From NCBI RefSeq assembly GCF_017875645.1, contig NZ_JAGGMR010000001.1, forward strand, positions 5,084,001 through 5,148,000: a stretch of 64,000 bases of DNA, given 5' to 3'. Below are positions 1-9,119 of this stretch, piece by piece. The position numbers and the translations under genes are program-made. This DNA is from Nocardia goodfellowii. Its GTDB lineage: Bacteria; Actinomycetota; Actinomycetes; Mycobacteriales; Mycobacteriaceae. Every line of letters begins with the position of its first letter. Position 1 is the stretch's first letter. Below the pieces are notes generated by a model that saw only the letters and a program-made list of their open reading frames with translations, had not been told where the DNA came from and did no database searches.

Positions 1-2
1 TC

Positions 3-3000
3 CTGGCCCAGCAGTTCGACTACTGGCGGGCCGAACTCGACGGACTGCCCGAGCAGCTGCGGCTGCCGTTCGACCGGCCCCGGCCGCGAGTGGCGAGCTA
101 TCGCGGCGACCTGGTGCTGTTCGGCATCGACGCCGAGGTGCGCGCCGGGGTGGAGCGGGTGGCCGCCGGCGCCGGTGCGACGGTGTCGATGGTGTTGCAG
201 TCGGCGCTGGCGGTGCTGTTGTCCAAACTCGGTGCGGGCGAAGACATTCCGATCGGCGCGCCGATCGCGGGTCGCACCGATGACGCGCTGACCGATCTGG
301 TCGGCTTCTTCGTCAATACCTGGGTGCTGCGCGCGGCGGTCGCTCCGGATGTCTCGTTCACCGAGATCGTGGACCAGGTCCGGGCGAAATCACTGGCGGC
401 CTACGAGAATCAGGACGCGCCGTTCGAGCTGCTGGTGGAGATGCTCAACCCGGTCCGGTCGGCGGCGCACCATCCGCTGTTCCAGGTGTCGCTGGCGTTC
501 CAGAACAACGCCATGCCCACGATGGAGTTCTCCGGAGTCGAGTTCGAGCCGTTCAACGCCTCCATCGCGGCCTCGCGGTTCGACCTGTTCTTCAATATCG
601 CGAATGCCCCGGCCGGCCAGCCGTGGGGCGGGTTCGTCGAATACGCGACGGACCTGTTCGACCGGTCCACCGTCGAGGCGATCGCGGCGCGACTGGTGCG
701 CGTATTGCGTCAGGTGGTGTCCGACTCGTCCGTCCCGGTGCGGGCGATCGACGTGCTCGACAGCGGCGAGCAGGAATCGGTTCTGCGGCGGTGGAACAAC
801 ACCGCCGTCGAGATCGACGCGAATCTCACGTTGATCGGCCTGTTCCAGGCGCGGGTGCGCAAGGCGCCGGATGCCGTCGCCGTAATGTGCGGCGATACCG
901 AGATCTCGTATGAGGACCTGGCGGCTCGCGTGGATACGCTGGCGGCCAGGTTGGTGGCGCACGGAGTGGGGCCGGACAGCATTGTGGCGGTCGCGCTGCC
1001 CAGGTCGCTCGAGCTGATCGTGGCATTGCTGGGTGTATTGCGGGCCGGTGGCGGGTATCTGCCCATCGATCCGGGTTATTCGTCGGATCGGCTGGCCTAC
1101 ATCCTCGCCGACGCGTCGCCGGTTGTTCTGGTCAGCGATTCCGCAACCGCTCGCCTGCTGCCCGAGCACGGCGCGATACCGCACATCCACCTCGACGACC
1201 CCGACCTGACGCGGCCGAGCACGGTCGACGGCGTCGAGTTCGGTGCGTTGCGCCCGCAGCACCTGGCCTATGTGATCTACACGTCCGGATCGACCGGCGT
1301 GCCGAAAGGCGTGGCGGTTACGCACCGCAACGCGGTGAATCTCGTGTCCCAGGCGTGGCAGGCCGAGACCGGCGATCGGGTGCTGATGCATTCTTCGGTC
1401 GCCTTCGATGCGTCGAGCTATGAGATCTGGCCCGCCCTGTGCGGCGGCGCGGCGCTGGTGGTGGCCAGTGCGCAGCGGTCGGACCCGGCGGAGATCACGC
1501 ACCTGGTCCAGACCCGGGCGGTGACGAAGATGTTCGCGACCCCGCCGCTGTTGTCGGCGTTGTTCGAATATTCGGATTCGTTGCCGGACAACAGTTTCCA
1601 GAGCCTGCGCCAGGTCAATACCGGAGCCGACTCGTTGACCGGCGGAGTCGTCGAGGCGGTGCGGTCCAGGTGGGGCGGAGTCCGGATGGACAACCTGTAC
1701 GGCCCGACCGAGGCGACGGTTTACGTGACGGCCTTCAACGTGCCGGACCAGATGCCGGGCACGGTCGTGCCGATCGGAACGCCGGTCGCCAATACGCGCG
1801 TCTACGTGCTGGATTCAGGGTTGACCCCGGTGCCGGTCGGAGTGACGGGGGAGTTGTACGTGGCGGGTGCGCAATTGGCGCGCGGCTACCACGGCAAGGC
1901 GGGGCTGACCGCGGCCCGGTTCGTCGCCGATCCGTTCGATCCCGCCGGTGGCCGGTTGTACCGGACCGGCGATGTCGTGCGCTGGAACGCCGGCGGCCAG
2001 TTGGAGTTCGGCGGACGAGTCGACGATCAGGTCAAGATCCGCGGCTTCCGGGTGGAACCGGGCGAGGTCGAAACCGTGCTGGCGCAACACCCGTCGGTGT
2101 CGCAGGCCGTTGTGGTGGCTCGGGATACCGGGACCGGCGGCAAGCAGCTGGTCGGGTATGTCGTCGCTGACAGGTCCGGGCCCGCCGTCGGCGAGGATGA
2201 ACTGGTCGGTCAGTGGCGCAAGGTGTATGACGACCTGTATTCCGCTGCCGATCAAGAGAGCCTGGACAGTCCGGTCGCGGTCGAGACCATGGACGAGTTC
2301 GGTGCCGGTTTCGAAGGCTGGAACAGCAGCTATACCGGAGAACCGATTCCGCTGGAACAAATGCGGGAATGGCGGGGCACGACTGTCGATCGGATCCGCG
2401 GGCTGGGTCTCGGCCGGGTGCTCGAGATCGGCGTGGGCTCGGGTCTGCTGCTGTCCCAGGTGGCCCCGGACTGTGCCGAGTACTGGGCGACGGATCTGTC
2501 GGCCGCGACGATCGCCGCGCTGCGCCGGCAGCTGGGTGAGCTCGGTGCCGGATGGGCTGATCGCGTGGTGTTGAGTGCGCAGGCGGCCGACGACATCACC
2601 GGTTTGCCCGAGAATTATTTCGACACAGTGGTGTTGAATTCGGTCATTCAGTATTTCCCCAGTCACGGTTATCTCCGTAGTGTGCTGGAGCGGGTGGCGG
2701 GGTTGCTGGCGCCCGGTGGTGCGGTGTTCGTGGGTGACGTGCGGAATTACGCGTTGCTGGAGGAGTTCGCGACCGCGGTACAGGTGAGTCGTAACGGCGG
2801 TGACGATCCGGCAGTGGTGGCGGACCGGGTCCGTCGCGACATCGCCGCCGAGCAAGAGCTCTTGCTCGCGCCGGAGTACTTCTCCGGATTGTGTGCTGAG
2901 ACAACTGCCTTCGACGCCGTCGATATCCGGCTCAAGCGCGGGTACTCGGTCAATGAGCTGACTCGGTATCGCTACGACGTCGTTCTGCACCGGTCTCCGG

Positions 3001-4571
3001 CAACGCCGATCTCCGTTGCCGACGTGCCCGCGGTGCGGTTCCGTGAGCTCGAGCGGTTGCGCGCGCACTTGCGCACCCGCCACCCCGAGGGTCTGCGTGT
3101 CACCGCGATCCCGCACGCCGGGCTGACCGGCGAGGTTGAGGCCGCGCGTCGAATCCGGTCGGACCAGCCGGTGCGGCCCGGCGAGAACGCTGGGCTCGCG
3201 GTCGGTTTCGAAGGCACGCTCGAACTGGTGTCCGCGCGGGCCGACGTGGGCGTGCTGCCCGAGGATCTGCATGTCCTGGGTGCCGAGCTCGGGTACACGA
3301 CCGCGGTCACCTGGTCCGCGGAGCCGGGCCACATGGAGGCGGTATTCCTCGAACCGGACTCGATTTCGGGCCGTCCGTTGACCGATGTGTATCCCGCGCA
3401 AGGTGCGGTGAGCGGGTTGGCGAACAATCCGCAGGCGGGTCTGCTGGCGGCGGATGTGCGGCGCTGGGCGGCGGACAGGTTGCCGGAGTTCATGGTGCCC
3501 GCGACGGTGCTGGTGCTCGACGCGGTGCCGCTGACCGCGACCGGCAAACTCGACCGTAAAGCCCTGCCGGATCCAGAACTTTTGTCCGCGAAGGAATATC
3601 GAGCGCCGCGCACCGAGCGTGAGCAGGCCTTGGCCGAGCTGTTCAGCGAAATATTGGGCGTGGCGCGGGTCGGTATCGACGACGACTTCTTCGCGCTGGG
3701 CGGTCACTCGCTGCTGGCGACTCGACTCACCAGTCTGATCCGCGCGACGCTGGGGGCGGAGGTTCCCGTGCGGGTGATCTTCGACGCCCCCACCGTCGCC
3801 GAACTCGCGCCGCGACTCGACGACGACAGCACCGGCATGGATTTCGATCAGGTGCTGACGTTGAAGAGCTCCGGCTCGCGCGAGCCGCTGTGGTGCCTGC
3901 ATCCCGGCGGTGGACTCGGCTGGTTCTACCAGCGCCTCGGCCGGGATCTGCCCGACCGGCCGGTCATCGCGATGCAATCCCGGGGCCTGAACGGAGGCGC
4001 GCCGGCCGAGTCGTATCAGGACATGATCGAGGACTACATCGACCGGATCGTCGAACGCCAGCCCGAAGGGCCGTACTACCTGCTGGGTTGGTCCTACGGC
4101 GGAATCGTCGCGCACTCGCTCGCGAGCGAACTGGCTGCCCGCGGCAAGTCGATCGGAATGCTCGGCATCATGGACAGCAAACCGCCGGTGAGCTCGGAAC
4201 CCGAACCGGATATCTCCGAAGACGACGCGCTGGCCAGCATCCGGGACTGGGTGGCCGACCGTTTCGGTGACCAGCTCGAATCGCCGGAGATCCAAAGTCT
4301 GGCGGAGCGGGCCACCCGGGTGCTTATCAACAACAGCAAGCTGCTGGCGGGATTCAGCACGCCCTGTTTCGACGGCGACGCGACCATATTCGCCGCCACG
4401 GTGGACGCGGAGGGCAACCGTCCCGAGGATCCGAGGAGTGAGCTCGAGCAGGCCTGGCGGCCTTATATCCGTGGGCGCATGGACGTTTTCGAGGTGGAGT
4501 GCGCGCACGGAGATTTCGATCAGCCCGAGAACATGGGCTTGGTGGGCCGAATCCTGGGCGACCTCCTGTGA
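3..4571 (+). CDS. Non-ribosomal peptide synthetase, C-terminal part: C(partial)-A(MT)-T-TE
   Basis: Final module of an NRPS, open at the 5' window edge (1522 residues visible; the frame is open from base 3). Order seen: C-terminal half of a condensation domain (to about nt 750); adenylation domain with the A3 phosphate loop YTSGSTGVPKG (nt about 1278-1310), A5 NLYGPTEATVY (about 1690) and A8 DQVKIRGFRVEPGE (about 2020-2065); an inserted SAM methyltransferase with motif I VLEIGVGSG (about 2420); A10 LTATGKLDRKALP (about 3530); a carrier domain with GGHSLL, phosphopantetheine Ser codon at 3708; and a thioesterase with GWSYGG, nucleophile Ser codon at 4092. The terminal TE means this module releases the product. 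The MT sits between A8 and A10, the place of N- or C-methylating inserts in NRPSs. By hand alignment to GrsA the pocket code reads D-A-Y-A-V-T-L-V-Y-K; I do not assign a substrate. Confidence 0.95.
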   Translation: MAQQFDYWRAELDGLPEQLRLPFDRPRPRVASYRGDLVLFGIDAEVRAGVERVAAGAGATVSMVLQSALAVLLSKLGAGEDIPIGAPIAGRTDDALTDLVGFFVNTWVLRAAVAPDVSFTEIVDQVRAKSLAAYENQDAPFELLVEMLNPVRSAAHHPLFQVSLAFQNNAMPTMEFSGVEFEPFNASIAASRFDLFFNIANAPAGQPWGGFVEYATDLFDRSTVEAIAARLVRVLRQVVSDSSVPVRAIDVLDSGEQESVLRRWNNTAVEIDANLTLIGLFQARVRKAPDAVAVMCGDTEISYEDLAARVDTLAARLVAHGVGPDSIVAVALPRSLELIVALLGVLRAGGGYLPIDPGYSSDRLAYILADASPVVLVSDSATARLLPEHGAIPHIHLDDPDLTRPSTVDGVEFGALRPQHLAYVIYTSGSTGVPKGVAVTHRNAVNLVSQAWQAETGDRVLMHSSVAFDASSYEIWPALCGGAALVVASAQRSDPAEITHLVQTRAVTKMFATPPLLSALFEYSDSLPDNSFQSLRQVNTGADSLTGGVVEAVRSRWGGVRMDNLYGPTEATVYVTAFNVPDQMPGTVVPIGTPVANTRVYVLDSGLTPVPVGVTGELYVAGAQLARGYHGKAGLTAARFVADPFDPAGGRLYRTGDVVRWNAGGQLEFGGRVDDQVKIRGFRVEPGEVETVLAQHPSVSQAVVVARDTGTGGKQLVGYVVADRSGPAVGEDELVGQWRKVYDDLYSAADQESLDSPVAVETMDEFGAGFEGWNSSYTGEPIPLEQMREWRGTTVDRIRGLGLGRVLEIGVGSGLLLSQVAPDCAEYWATDLSAATIAALRRQLGELGAGWADRVVLSAQAADDITGLPENYFDTVVLNSVIQYFPSHGYLRSVLERVAGLLAPGGAVFVGDVRNYALLEEFATAVQVSRNGGDDPAVVADRVRRDIAAEQELLLAPEYFSGLCAETTAFDAVDIRLKRGYSVNELTRYRYDVVLHRSPATPISVADVPAVRFRELERLRAHLRTRHPEGLRVTAIPHAGLTGEVEAARRIRSDQPVRPGENAGLAVGFEGTLELVSARADVGVLPEDLHVLGAELGYTTAVTWSAEPGHMEAVFLEPDSISGRPLTDVYPAQGAVSGLANNPQAGLLAADVRRWAADRLPEFMVPATVLVLDAVPLTATGKLDRKALPDPELLSAKEYRAPRTEREQALAELFSEILGVARVGIDDDFFALGGHSLLATRLTSLIRATLGAEVPVRVIFDAPTVAELAPRLDDDSTGMDFDQVLTLKSSGSREPLWCLHPGGGLGWFYQRLGRDLPDRPVIAMQSRGLNGGAPAESYQDMIEDYIDRIVERQPEGPYYLLGWSYGGIVAHSLASELAARGKSIGMLGIMDSKPPVSSEPEPDISEDDALASIRDWVADRFGDQLESPEIQSLAERATRVLINNSKLLAGFSTPCFDGDATIFAATVDAEGNRPEDPRSELEQAWRPYIRGRMDVFEVECAHGDFDQPENMGLVGRILGDLL

Positions 4572-4577
4572 GTTCGG

Positions 4578-4628
4578 CCGGCCCGCGCCCTGCTTCCGTC
4601 GTGTCGGCGGGCAGGTCGCGCGGGCCGG
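4578..4628 (+). terminator. GC-rich hairpin after the NRPS
   Basis: Outer arms CCGGCCCGCG (4578-4587) and CGCGGGCCGG (4619-4628) pair perfectly, and inside them CCTGC (4589-4593) pairs with GCAGG (4611-4615). It begins 7 nt after the NRPS stop codon. There is no U-run, as is common in high-GC actinobacteria. It could end NRPS transcription or only reduce read-through into the thioesterase gene at 4668. Confidence 0.5.
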
Positions 4629-4667
4629 TCGGTACGCTCGCGGCTGACCTTCGGGAAGGGAGCGTTC

Positions 4668-5444
4668 ATGGAGACCGCCACGACCGTCGACCGGTTGGCA
4701 GACATCGCTTTTCCGTTGCCCGCGTGCCTGGACGAGAGCCGGGCGTTCCACGAGCAGTGGCCGGTGCGGCTGGGTGACACCGATGACCGCCAGCGGCTAC
4801 GGCTGGACGGGGTGGCGCGGTATCTCCAGGACATCGGGTACGACCACCTCACCGTGGTCGAGGAGGGTGACCTGCATCCCGGCTGGATCGTGCGCCGCAC
4901 CGTGATCGATGTGCTGCGGCCGATCGAGTTCGGCGATCAGGTGCACCTGCGGCGCTGGCCCGCCGCGCTGTCGAATCGCTGGTGCAATATGCGGATCAAG
5001 ATCGACAGCGAGAACGGCGGCCTGATCGAGACGGAGATGTTCCTCATCCACGTCGATATCGAGGCGGGGCGGCCGGCCCGGATGAGCGACCGATTCATGG
5101 CGCCGATGCTCGCGGCCACCACCGACCACCGGCTGCGCTGGCGGGCCGCCCTGGCCGAAAGCGCCGCCCCGGACGCCGAACTGTGGCAGTTCCCGTTGCG
5201 GGTCACCGATGTCGACCACTACGGCCACGTCAACAATGCCGTGCACTGGGAGGCGGTGGAGGAGGCGCTCGCGCGCTACCCCGAGTTCCGGGCCCGGCCC
5301 TATCGGGTGATCCTCGAGCACGCCGGTCCGGTACTGAGCGGCGACGAAGTGCGGATCCGGGCCTGGCGCGCCGACGCCGCGCTGCACGTGCAGCTCGAAG
5401 TGGACGGCAGCGCGCGGACTTTGGCGCGCGTCACGGCGCTCTGA
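4668..5444 (+). CDS. Acyl-ACP thioesterase family protein (double hotdog)
   Basis: 258 residues, the usual size of bacterial acyl-ACP thioesterases made of two hotdog repeats. The first repeat has QWPVRLGDTDDRQRLRLDGVARYLQD and the second VTDVDHYGHVNNAVHWEAVEEAL; the D-x-x-x-H-V-N-N segment is the typical hotdog thioesterase signature. Family role: hydrolysis of acyl-ACP to free fatty acid in the cytoplasm. The start is supported by AAGGGAG 5 nt before ATG. It lies 96 bp after the NRPS on the same strand, separated by a hairpin, so it may supply or trim an acyl chain for that pathway, or be independent lipid metabolism. A thioesterase fold is clear; the substrate is not. Confidence 0.85.
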   Translation: METATTVDRLADIAFPLPACLDESRAFHEQWPVRLGDTDDRQRLRLDGVARYLQDIGYDHLTVVEEGDLHPGWIVRRTVIDVLRPIEFGDQVHLRRWPAALSNRWCNMRIKIDSENGGLIETEMFLIHVDIEAGRPARMSDRFMAPMLAATTDHRLRWRAALAESAAPDAELWQFPLRVTDVDHYGHVNNAVHWEAVEEALARYPEFRARPYRVILEHAGPVLSGDEVRIRAWRADAALHVQLEVDGSARTLARVTAL

Positions 5445-5451
5445 CCGTAGC

Positions 5452-6735
5452 TCACCCCGGCTGGAGTTCGATCGCCACCAGCAGTTCGACCAGGTCGTCG
5501 ATGCTGCGCACACTGCGTCCGGTCAGGTCCTGGATGCGCCGTAGCCGGTACTTGGCGGTGTTGTGGTGGATGCGGAGTTTGTCGGCGGCTTCGCGGATGT
5601 TCATATCGGCGGCGGCGAAGGCGCGGATGGTATCGGCGAGCACGCCGCCGCGGATTCTGTCCTCGGACAGCACCGCCGCGATACCGGGGTCGATGAGATG
5701 GCGGGCGGTGTCGTCCGCGCGCAACATGAGGTAGCGGAACGGCGTGAGGTGCGGCAGCGCCAGCACGCCGCCTGCCTCGGGCAGCAGCCCGAGGGCGTTG
5801 CGACTCTGCTGATACGCCTTCGGCAGCGCGGCGACACCGGAGACCACGGTGCTGACGCCGACCGCGAGGGTGATGCCCGCCGCGCTCAGTTTCGACTGCA
5901 TCGCCTGTAGTCGCTCGCACAGTTCCGCGGTGCTCGCGCTGCGGCCGAGCGCGGGTACGGCGATGATCTCCGCGCCGCGCACGACCGCGAGGGTCCGCAA
6001 GCCGTTCACTCCGACGCCCGCCATCGCCGCGGCGGCGAGTTGTCTTGCCTCGGTTTCGGTTCCGTACTGTTCCCCGCGCTGCTGGCTGCCGAGCACGGTC
6101 GCGGTGACGACCACCATGGCGGCGGTGCTTTCCGCGCCGATGCCGTGTGCGCTGGCTCGGGCGAGCTGGGGTCCACGCTCGGGTAGCGCGCCGGCGAGCA
6201 GGCTTTCCAGCAGCTCCTGACCCTCGCGCCCGGAGTCGGAGGCGCACGACCGCTGGAACTCGAGGAAGGCATTGGCCGCCTCGGTACTGATCAGATCGTT
6301 GTAGCGCGCCAGCGGGACGACGATCGACAGCGCGGCCTGCCGCCCGGCCTCGGATTCGCCCGCGAAGGACAGCAGCGATTTCCACGTCGCCTGCTGCCCG
6401 AGCCGGAACGCGGCGATGTAGTCGACCAGCGTGATCCCGGCCCTGGCTCGGCGCGCCGCGGCCTGCCGCGCGTAGGCGATGTCGTTGACGGTGACCTTGC
6501 GGTGGTCCAGGAACGCGCCGAGTCCGGACCGGGACAGCCTGGTCAATTGGTCGTGCACGTCGGCGTGGAAGGTTTCGTCGCGCCCCGCGTAGCCGGGGAT
6601 CTGCGCGAGGATCGCCGACATTCCCGCGTCCGCTATCTGCTCGGCGTGGTCATAGGCGTTGCCGATGATGCGTTTGCGCTCGGCCTGCACTTCGTCCGGA
6701 AACAACGCACTGTCCGAATGTGACCTAGCTGACAT
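5452..6735 (-). CDS. PucR-family transcriptional regulator
   Basis: About 427 residues. The C-terminal 60 residues (NIREAADKLRIHHNTAKYRLRRIQDLTGR) are the PucR-type helix-turn-helix; the middle resembles the GGDEF-like/CdaR sensory region of this family and the N-terminal third is a helical input region. ATG codons lie at 6750 and 6735. I chose 6735 because TTGACA (6765-6770), a 17-bp spacer and GAGTAT (6742-6747) on the minus strand put transcription start at about that ATG, which suggests a leaderless mRNA. It is divergent from the binding-protein gene at 6956 and may control it; PucR regulators often respond to nitrogen compounds. Target and ligand are unknown. Confidence 0.88.
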   Translation of the reverse strand: MSARSHSDSALFPDEVQAERKRIIGNAYDHAEQIADAGMSAILAQIPGYAGRDETFHADVHDQLTRLSRSGLGAFLDHRKVTVNDIAYARQAAARRARAGITLVDYIAAFRLGQQATWKSLLSFAGESEAGRQAALSIVVPLARYNDLISTEAANAFLEFQRSCASDSGREGQELLESLLAGALPERGPQLARASAHGIGAESTAAMVVVTATVLGSQQRGEQYGTETEARQLAAAAMAGVGVNGLRTLAVVRGAEIIAVPALGRSASTAELCERLQAMQSKLSAAGITLAVGVSTVVSGVAALPKAYQQSRNALGLLPEAGGVLALPHLTPFRYLMLRADDTARHLIDPGIAAVLSEDRIRGGVLADTIRAFAAADMNIREAADKLRIHHNTAKYRLRRIQDLTGRSVRSIDDLVELLVAIELQPG

Positions 6736-6741
6736 AAGCGG

Positions 6742-6770
6742 ATACTCCATCCCTGCGGCGGGGGTGTCAA
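6742..6770 (-). promoter_or_regulatory. Putative leaderless promoter of the PucR gene
   Basis: On the minus strand, -35 TTGACA (6770-6765), 17-bp spacer, -10 GAGTAT (6747-6742), then 6 nt to the ATG at 6735. The -35 is a perfect consensus; the -10 keeps only the conserved second A and last T. No Shine-Dalgarno sequence precedes this ATG. Confidence 0.5.
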
Positions 6771-6955
6771 CACGACGAGGGGCGGTCGCGGCCATGTCCC
6801 AGGAGGCCAATATCGCGGCCGGACTTTGGGCCATCGGAGCCGATGCGCGGGCTGACCAGCGAATTTACGCTGACCACCTGACCAAGCGGGACAGCAGAGG
6901 GTGTTGTCCCGCAAGGATTGTTTTTCCCGCGTCTCAAACGTGGGCAGGAGGCCGA

Positions 6956-8236
6956 ATGCTCGAAATATCCCCTCGCCGGAAACCGATGCGCGCCAGAGCG
7001 GTCCGCGCCGCCGGAGCGGCGGTGGCCGTCCTGCTGACAGTCACCGCCTGTGGCGGCCGCGACGGCGACGGCGGCACCGTAGGACAGGGCGACTGCCAGG
7101 GGCAGCAGACCACCGGAATCACCGACACGAGCCTCAAACTCGGCGGTGTGTTCCCGCTGTCCGGGCCCGCTTCCGCGTACGGCGAACTTCCCAAGGGCGT
7201 CCGCGCGTATTTCGACTATGTCAATGCCGAGCAGGACGGGGTCGACGGCCGCAAGGTCGAGTACCTGGTGCGTGATGACGGCTACCAGCCGCCGAAAACG
7301 GTGGAGGAGACCCGCCGGCTCGTCGAACAGGATCAGGTGTTCGCGGTCTTCTCGACCCTGGGCACGGCCACCTCGTCCGCGGTGTGGGACTACCTCAATC
7401 AGCGCAAGGTGCCACAGGCGTTCGTCGCGGGCGGTGCGACAAAATGGGGCACCGATACCGAACATCCGTGGACGATCGGCTGGCAGCCCAGTTATCGGGC
7501 CGAGGGGCAGGCGTTCGCGCGCTACGTCCGTGAACAGCGGCCGAACGCGACCGTCGCGGTGCTCTTCCAGAACGACGACTTCGGCAAGGATCTGTTGAGC
7601 AGCTTCACCGAAGCCATCGCCGGCAGCGGCGTCAAGATCGTGGGGGAGCAGAGCTACGAGGTCACCGATCCGTCCGTGGAACCACAGCTGCGAAATCTGG
7701 CGAACACCAAAGCCGATGTGCTGCTGAACTTCTCGACGCCGAAGTTCGCCTCCCAGGCCTTGGCCGCCGAAGCCCGCAATACCGACTGGAACCCGCTGCA
7801 CATCCTCGCGCAGGTCGCGAACACCGTCAGCATGCTCAAGCCGGTCGGCTTCCAGAACGTGCAGGGCGTGGTGTCGGTCGCCTTCATGAAGGACCCCGCC
7901 GACGCGCAGTGGACCGACGACAACGGGATGCGCACCTACCGCGAGAAAGTGGTTCAGTACGCGCCGGGCGCCGACCCGACCAACCAGTACACGGCGGTCG
8001 GCTGGGCGATGGCACAGACCTTCCACAAGACCATGGCAGCGGCGAAATGCCCGACCCGCGAAGGCTTGCGCGACGCCATGCGCGCGCTCGACAACGTCGG
8101 TGTCGACTTGTTGCTGCCCGGCGTCACCGTGAAAACCGCTCCCGGCGACGCCTTTCCGATCGAAGCCATGCGGATTCAGCGGTTCGAAGGCGACCACTGG
8201 ACCCTCACCGGCGACGTGATCAACACCAGCAAATAG
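6956..8236 (+). CDS. Substrate-binding lipoprotein of a branched-chain amino acid/amide-type ABC transporter
   Basis: 426 residues. An N-terminal signal with Arg-rich n-region ends in the lipobox V-T-A-C (lipid Cys at residue 32), so the mature protein should be tethered to the outer face of the membrane. The body has the periplasmic-binding-protein type I fold of LivK-like proteins (KLGGVFPLSGPASAYGELPKGVRAYFDYVN near residues 60-90). ATG 6956 is preceded by AGGAGG at 6946-6951. An upstream in-frame extension to 6659 overlaps the divergent regulator gene and is rejected. No permease or ATPase genes are adjacent, so it is an orphan binding protein here; it may use a transporter encoded elsewhere or act as a sensor. 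Ligand unknown. Confidence 0.9.
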   Translation: MLEISPRRKPMRARAVRAAGAAVAVLLTVTACGGRDGDGGTVGQGDCQGQQTTGITDTSLKLGGVFPLSGPASAYGELPKGVRAYFDYVNAEQDGVDGRKVEYLVRDDGYQPPKTVEETRRLVEQDQVFAVFSTLGTATSSAVWDYLNQRKVPQAFVAGGATKWGTDTEHPWTIGWQPSYRAEGQAFARYVREQRPNATVAVLFQNDDFGKDLLSSFTEAIAGSGVKIVGEQSYEVTDPSVEPQLRNLANTKADVLLNFSTPKFASQALAAEARNTDWNPLHILAQVANTVSMLKPVGFQNVQGVVSVAFMKDPADAQWTDDNGMRTYREKVVQYAPGADPTNQYTAVGWAMAQTFHKTMAAAKCPTREGLRDAMRALDNVGVDLLLPGVTVKTAPGDAFPIEAMRIQRFEGDHWTLTGDVINTSK

Positions 8237-8307
8237 CGGGCCATCCCACATGCCGCGGCGCAGTCCGGTGTCGCGGCCATCTCTGATATCCATCGATGAG
8301 GTTCAGC

Positions 8308-9063
8308 ATGAAATTGCACAGATCAGTCGTCACCGCCGCCCTCGCGGCTGTGGCTCTAGGCGTCAGCTCGGGTGTCACCAACGCCGAGCCCACGCCGGTC
8401 CCGAACGAGGTGCACTACGAGGTGAGCCGCCAGGGCGACTCCGCCGTGGTGTCGACCAGCAATGGAAAGCTCCTGACGGTCGGTGACCAGCTCGTGGTGA
8501 CCGACGCGCACGACACTCCCGTCGCCGCCGTCCCGCTGACCTACCGGATGGACGCCACGGCCTACCCGATCGCCGCCCGGATCGAGGGCAACACCGCGTT
8601 CCTCACCCCGTCCCGCGACGGTGGCCAGCCGGTCGCGGCGATCGCGCCGAGCGAAGTCGTCACCACCGACCAAGCTTTGAAGAGCGTCGCCGAATCCTTC
8701 ACCCCGCGGGACCAGGGCGCGCTCGGCGTCCTCGCCCAGCGTCTCACCATCGGCAGCGCGATCAGCGCGATCGTCGGCGCGGTGCTCGGCGGCGGCATCG
8801 GCTGCCTCGTCGGCGGCGCGGCGGGCGCGACCATCGCCAGCCCCGTCATCGCCCTGCTGCTGCCGTGGGTCGGTGCGACGATCGCGGGCTGCGTCCTGGG
8901 CGCGGCTACCCTCGGTGCGGTCGGCGCGATGGTCGGTCTGCTGACGGTCGGCGGCCCGCTCGCGCTGTTCTCGGCTTACCAGTACTTCTCCACCATCCTT
9001 TCGCCCTGCCCGCCGGAGCTCCCGGCGTGCAAGGACCCGATGGTTCCCGCACCGCCGAAGTAA
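8308..9063 (+). CDS. Secreted/envelope protein with glycine-rich hydrophobic C-terminal region, unknown function
   Basis: About 251 residues. A clear Sec signal peptide (KLHRSVVTAALAAVALGVSS, likely cleavage after TNA) is followed by a roughly 90-residue beta-rich domain (EVHYEVSRQGDSAVVSTSNGK...). Then comes a long glycine- and alanine-rich hydrophobic stretch (about residues 150-230) resembling a glycine-zipper membrane segment, and a Cys/Pro-rich tail (SPCPPELPACKDP). Similar secreted proteins of unknown function are numerous in Nocardia and relatives; I think the front half belongs to a DUF of that kind but cannot verify it. GAGG at 8298-8301 favours ATG 8308 over ATG 8296. It follows the binding-protein gene by 71 bp and ends at a strong bidirectional terminator. 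Confidence 0.8.
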   Translation: MKLHRSVVTAALAAVALGVSSGVTNAEPTPVPNEVHYEVSRQGDSAVVSTSNGKLLTVGDQLVVTDAHDTPVAAVPLTYRMDATAYPIAARIEGNTAFLTPSRDGGQPVAAIAPSEVVTTDQALKSVAESFTPRDQGALGVLAQRLTIGSAISAIVGAVLGGGIGCLVGGAAGATIASPVIALLLPWVGATIAGCVLGAATLGAVGAMVGLLTVGGPLALFSAYQYFSTILSPCPPELPACKDPMVPAPPK

Positions 9064-9077
9064 CCACCGCACCGAGT

Positions 9078-9114
9078 CGATGCGCCGGACCGTTCCGAAC
9101 GGTCCGGCGCATCG
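9078..9114. terminator. Bidirectional terminator between convergent genes
   Basis: Perfect inverted repeat with 18-bp arms, CGATGCGCCGGACCGTTC (9078-9095) and its complement (9097-9114), separated by one base. It lies in the 56-bp gap between a plus-strand stop (9063) and a minus-strand stop (9120), so it can serve both transcripts. Confidence 0.85.
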
Positions 9115-9119
9115 TCGCG

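Noticed and set aside
1815..4751. A 978-codon open frame antisense to the NRPS
   Set aside because: It lies wholly against recognised NRPS domains and has low-complexity Arg/His/Gln-rich content typical of the reverse frame of GC-rich genes.
8250..8280. Weak hairpin between the binding-protein and secreted-protein genes as a terminator
   Set aside because: GCCGCG/CGCGGC arms of only 6 bp with a 14-nt loop; such pairs are expected by chance at this GC content.
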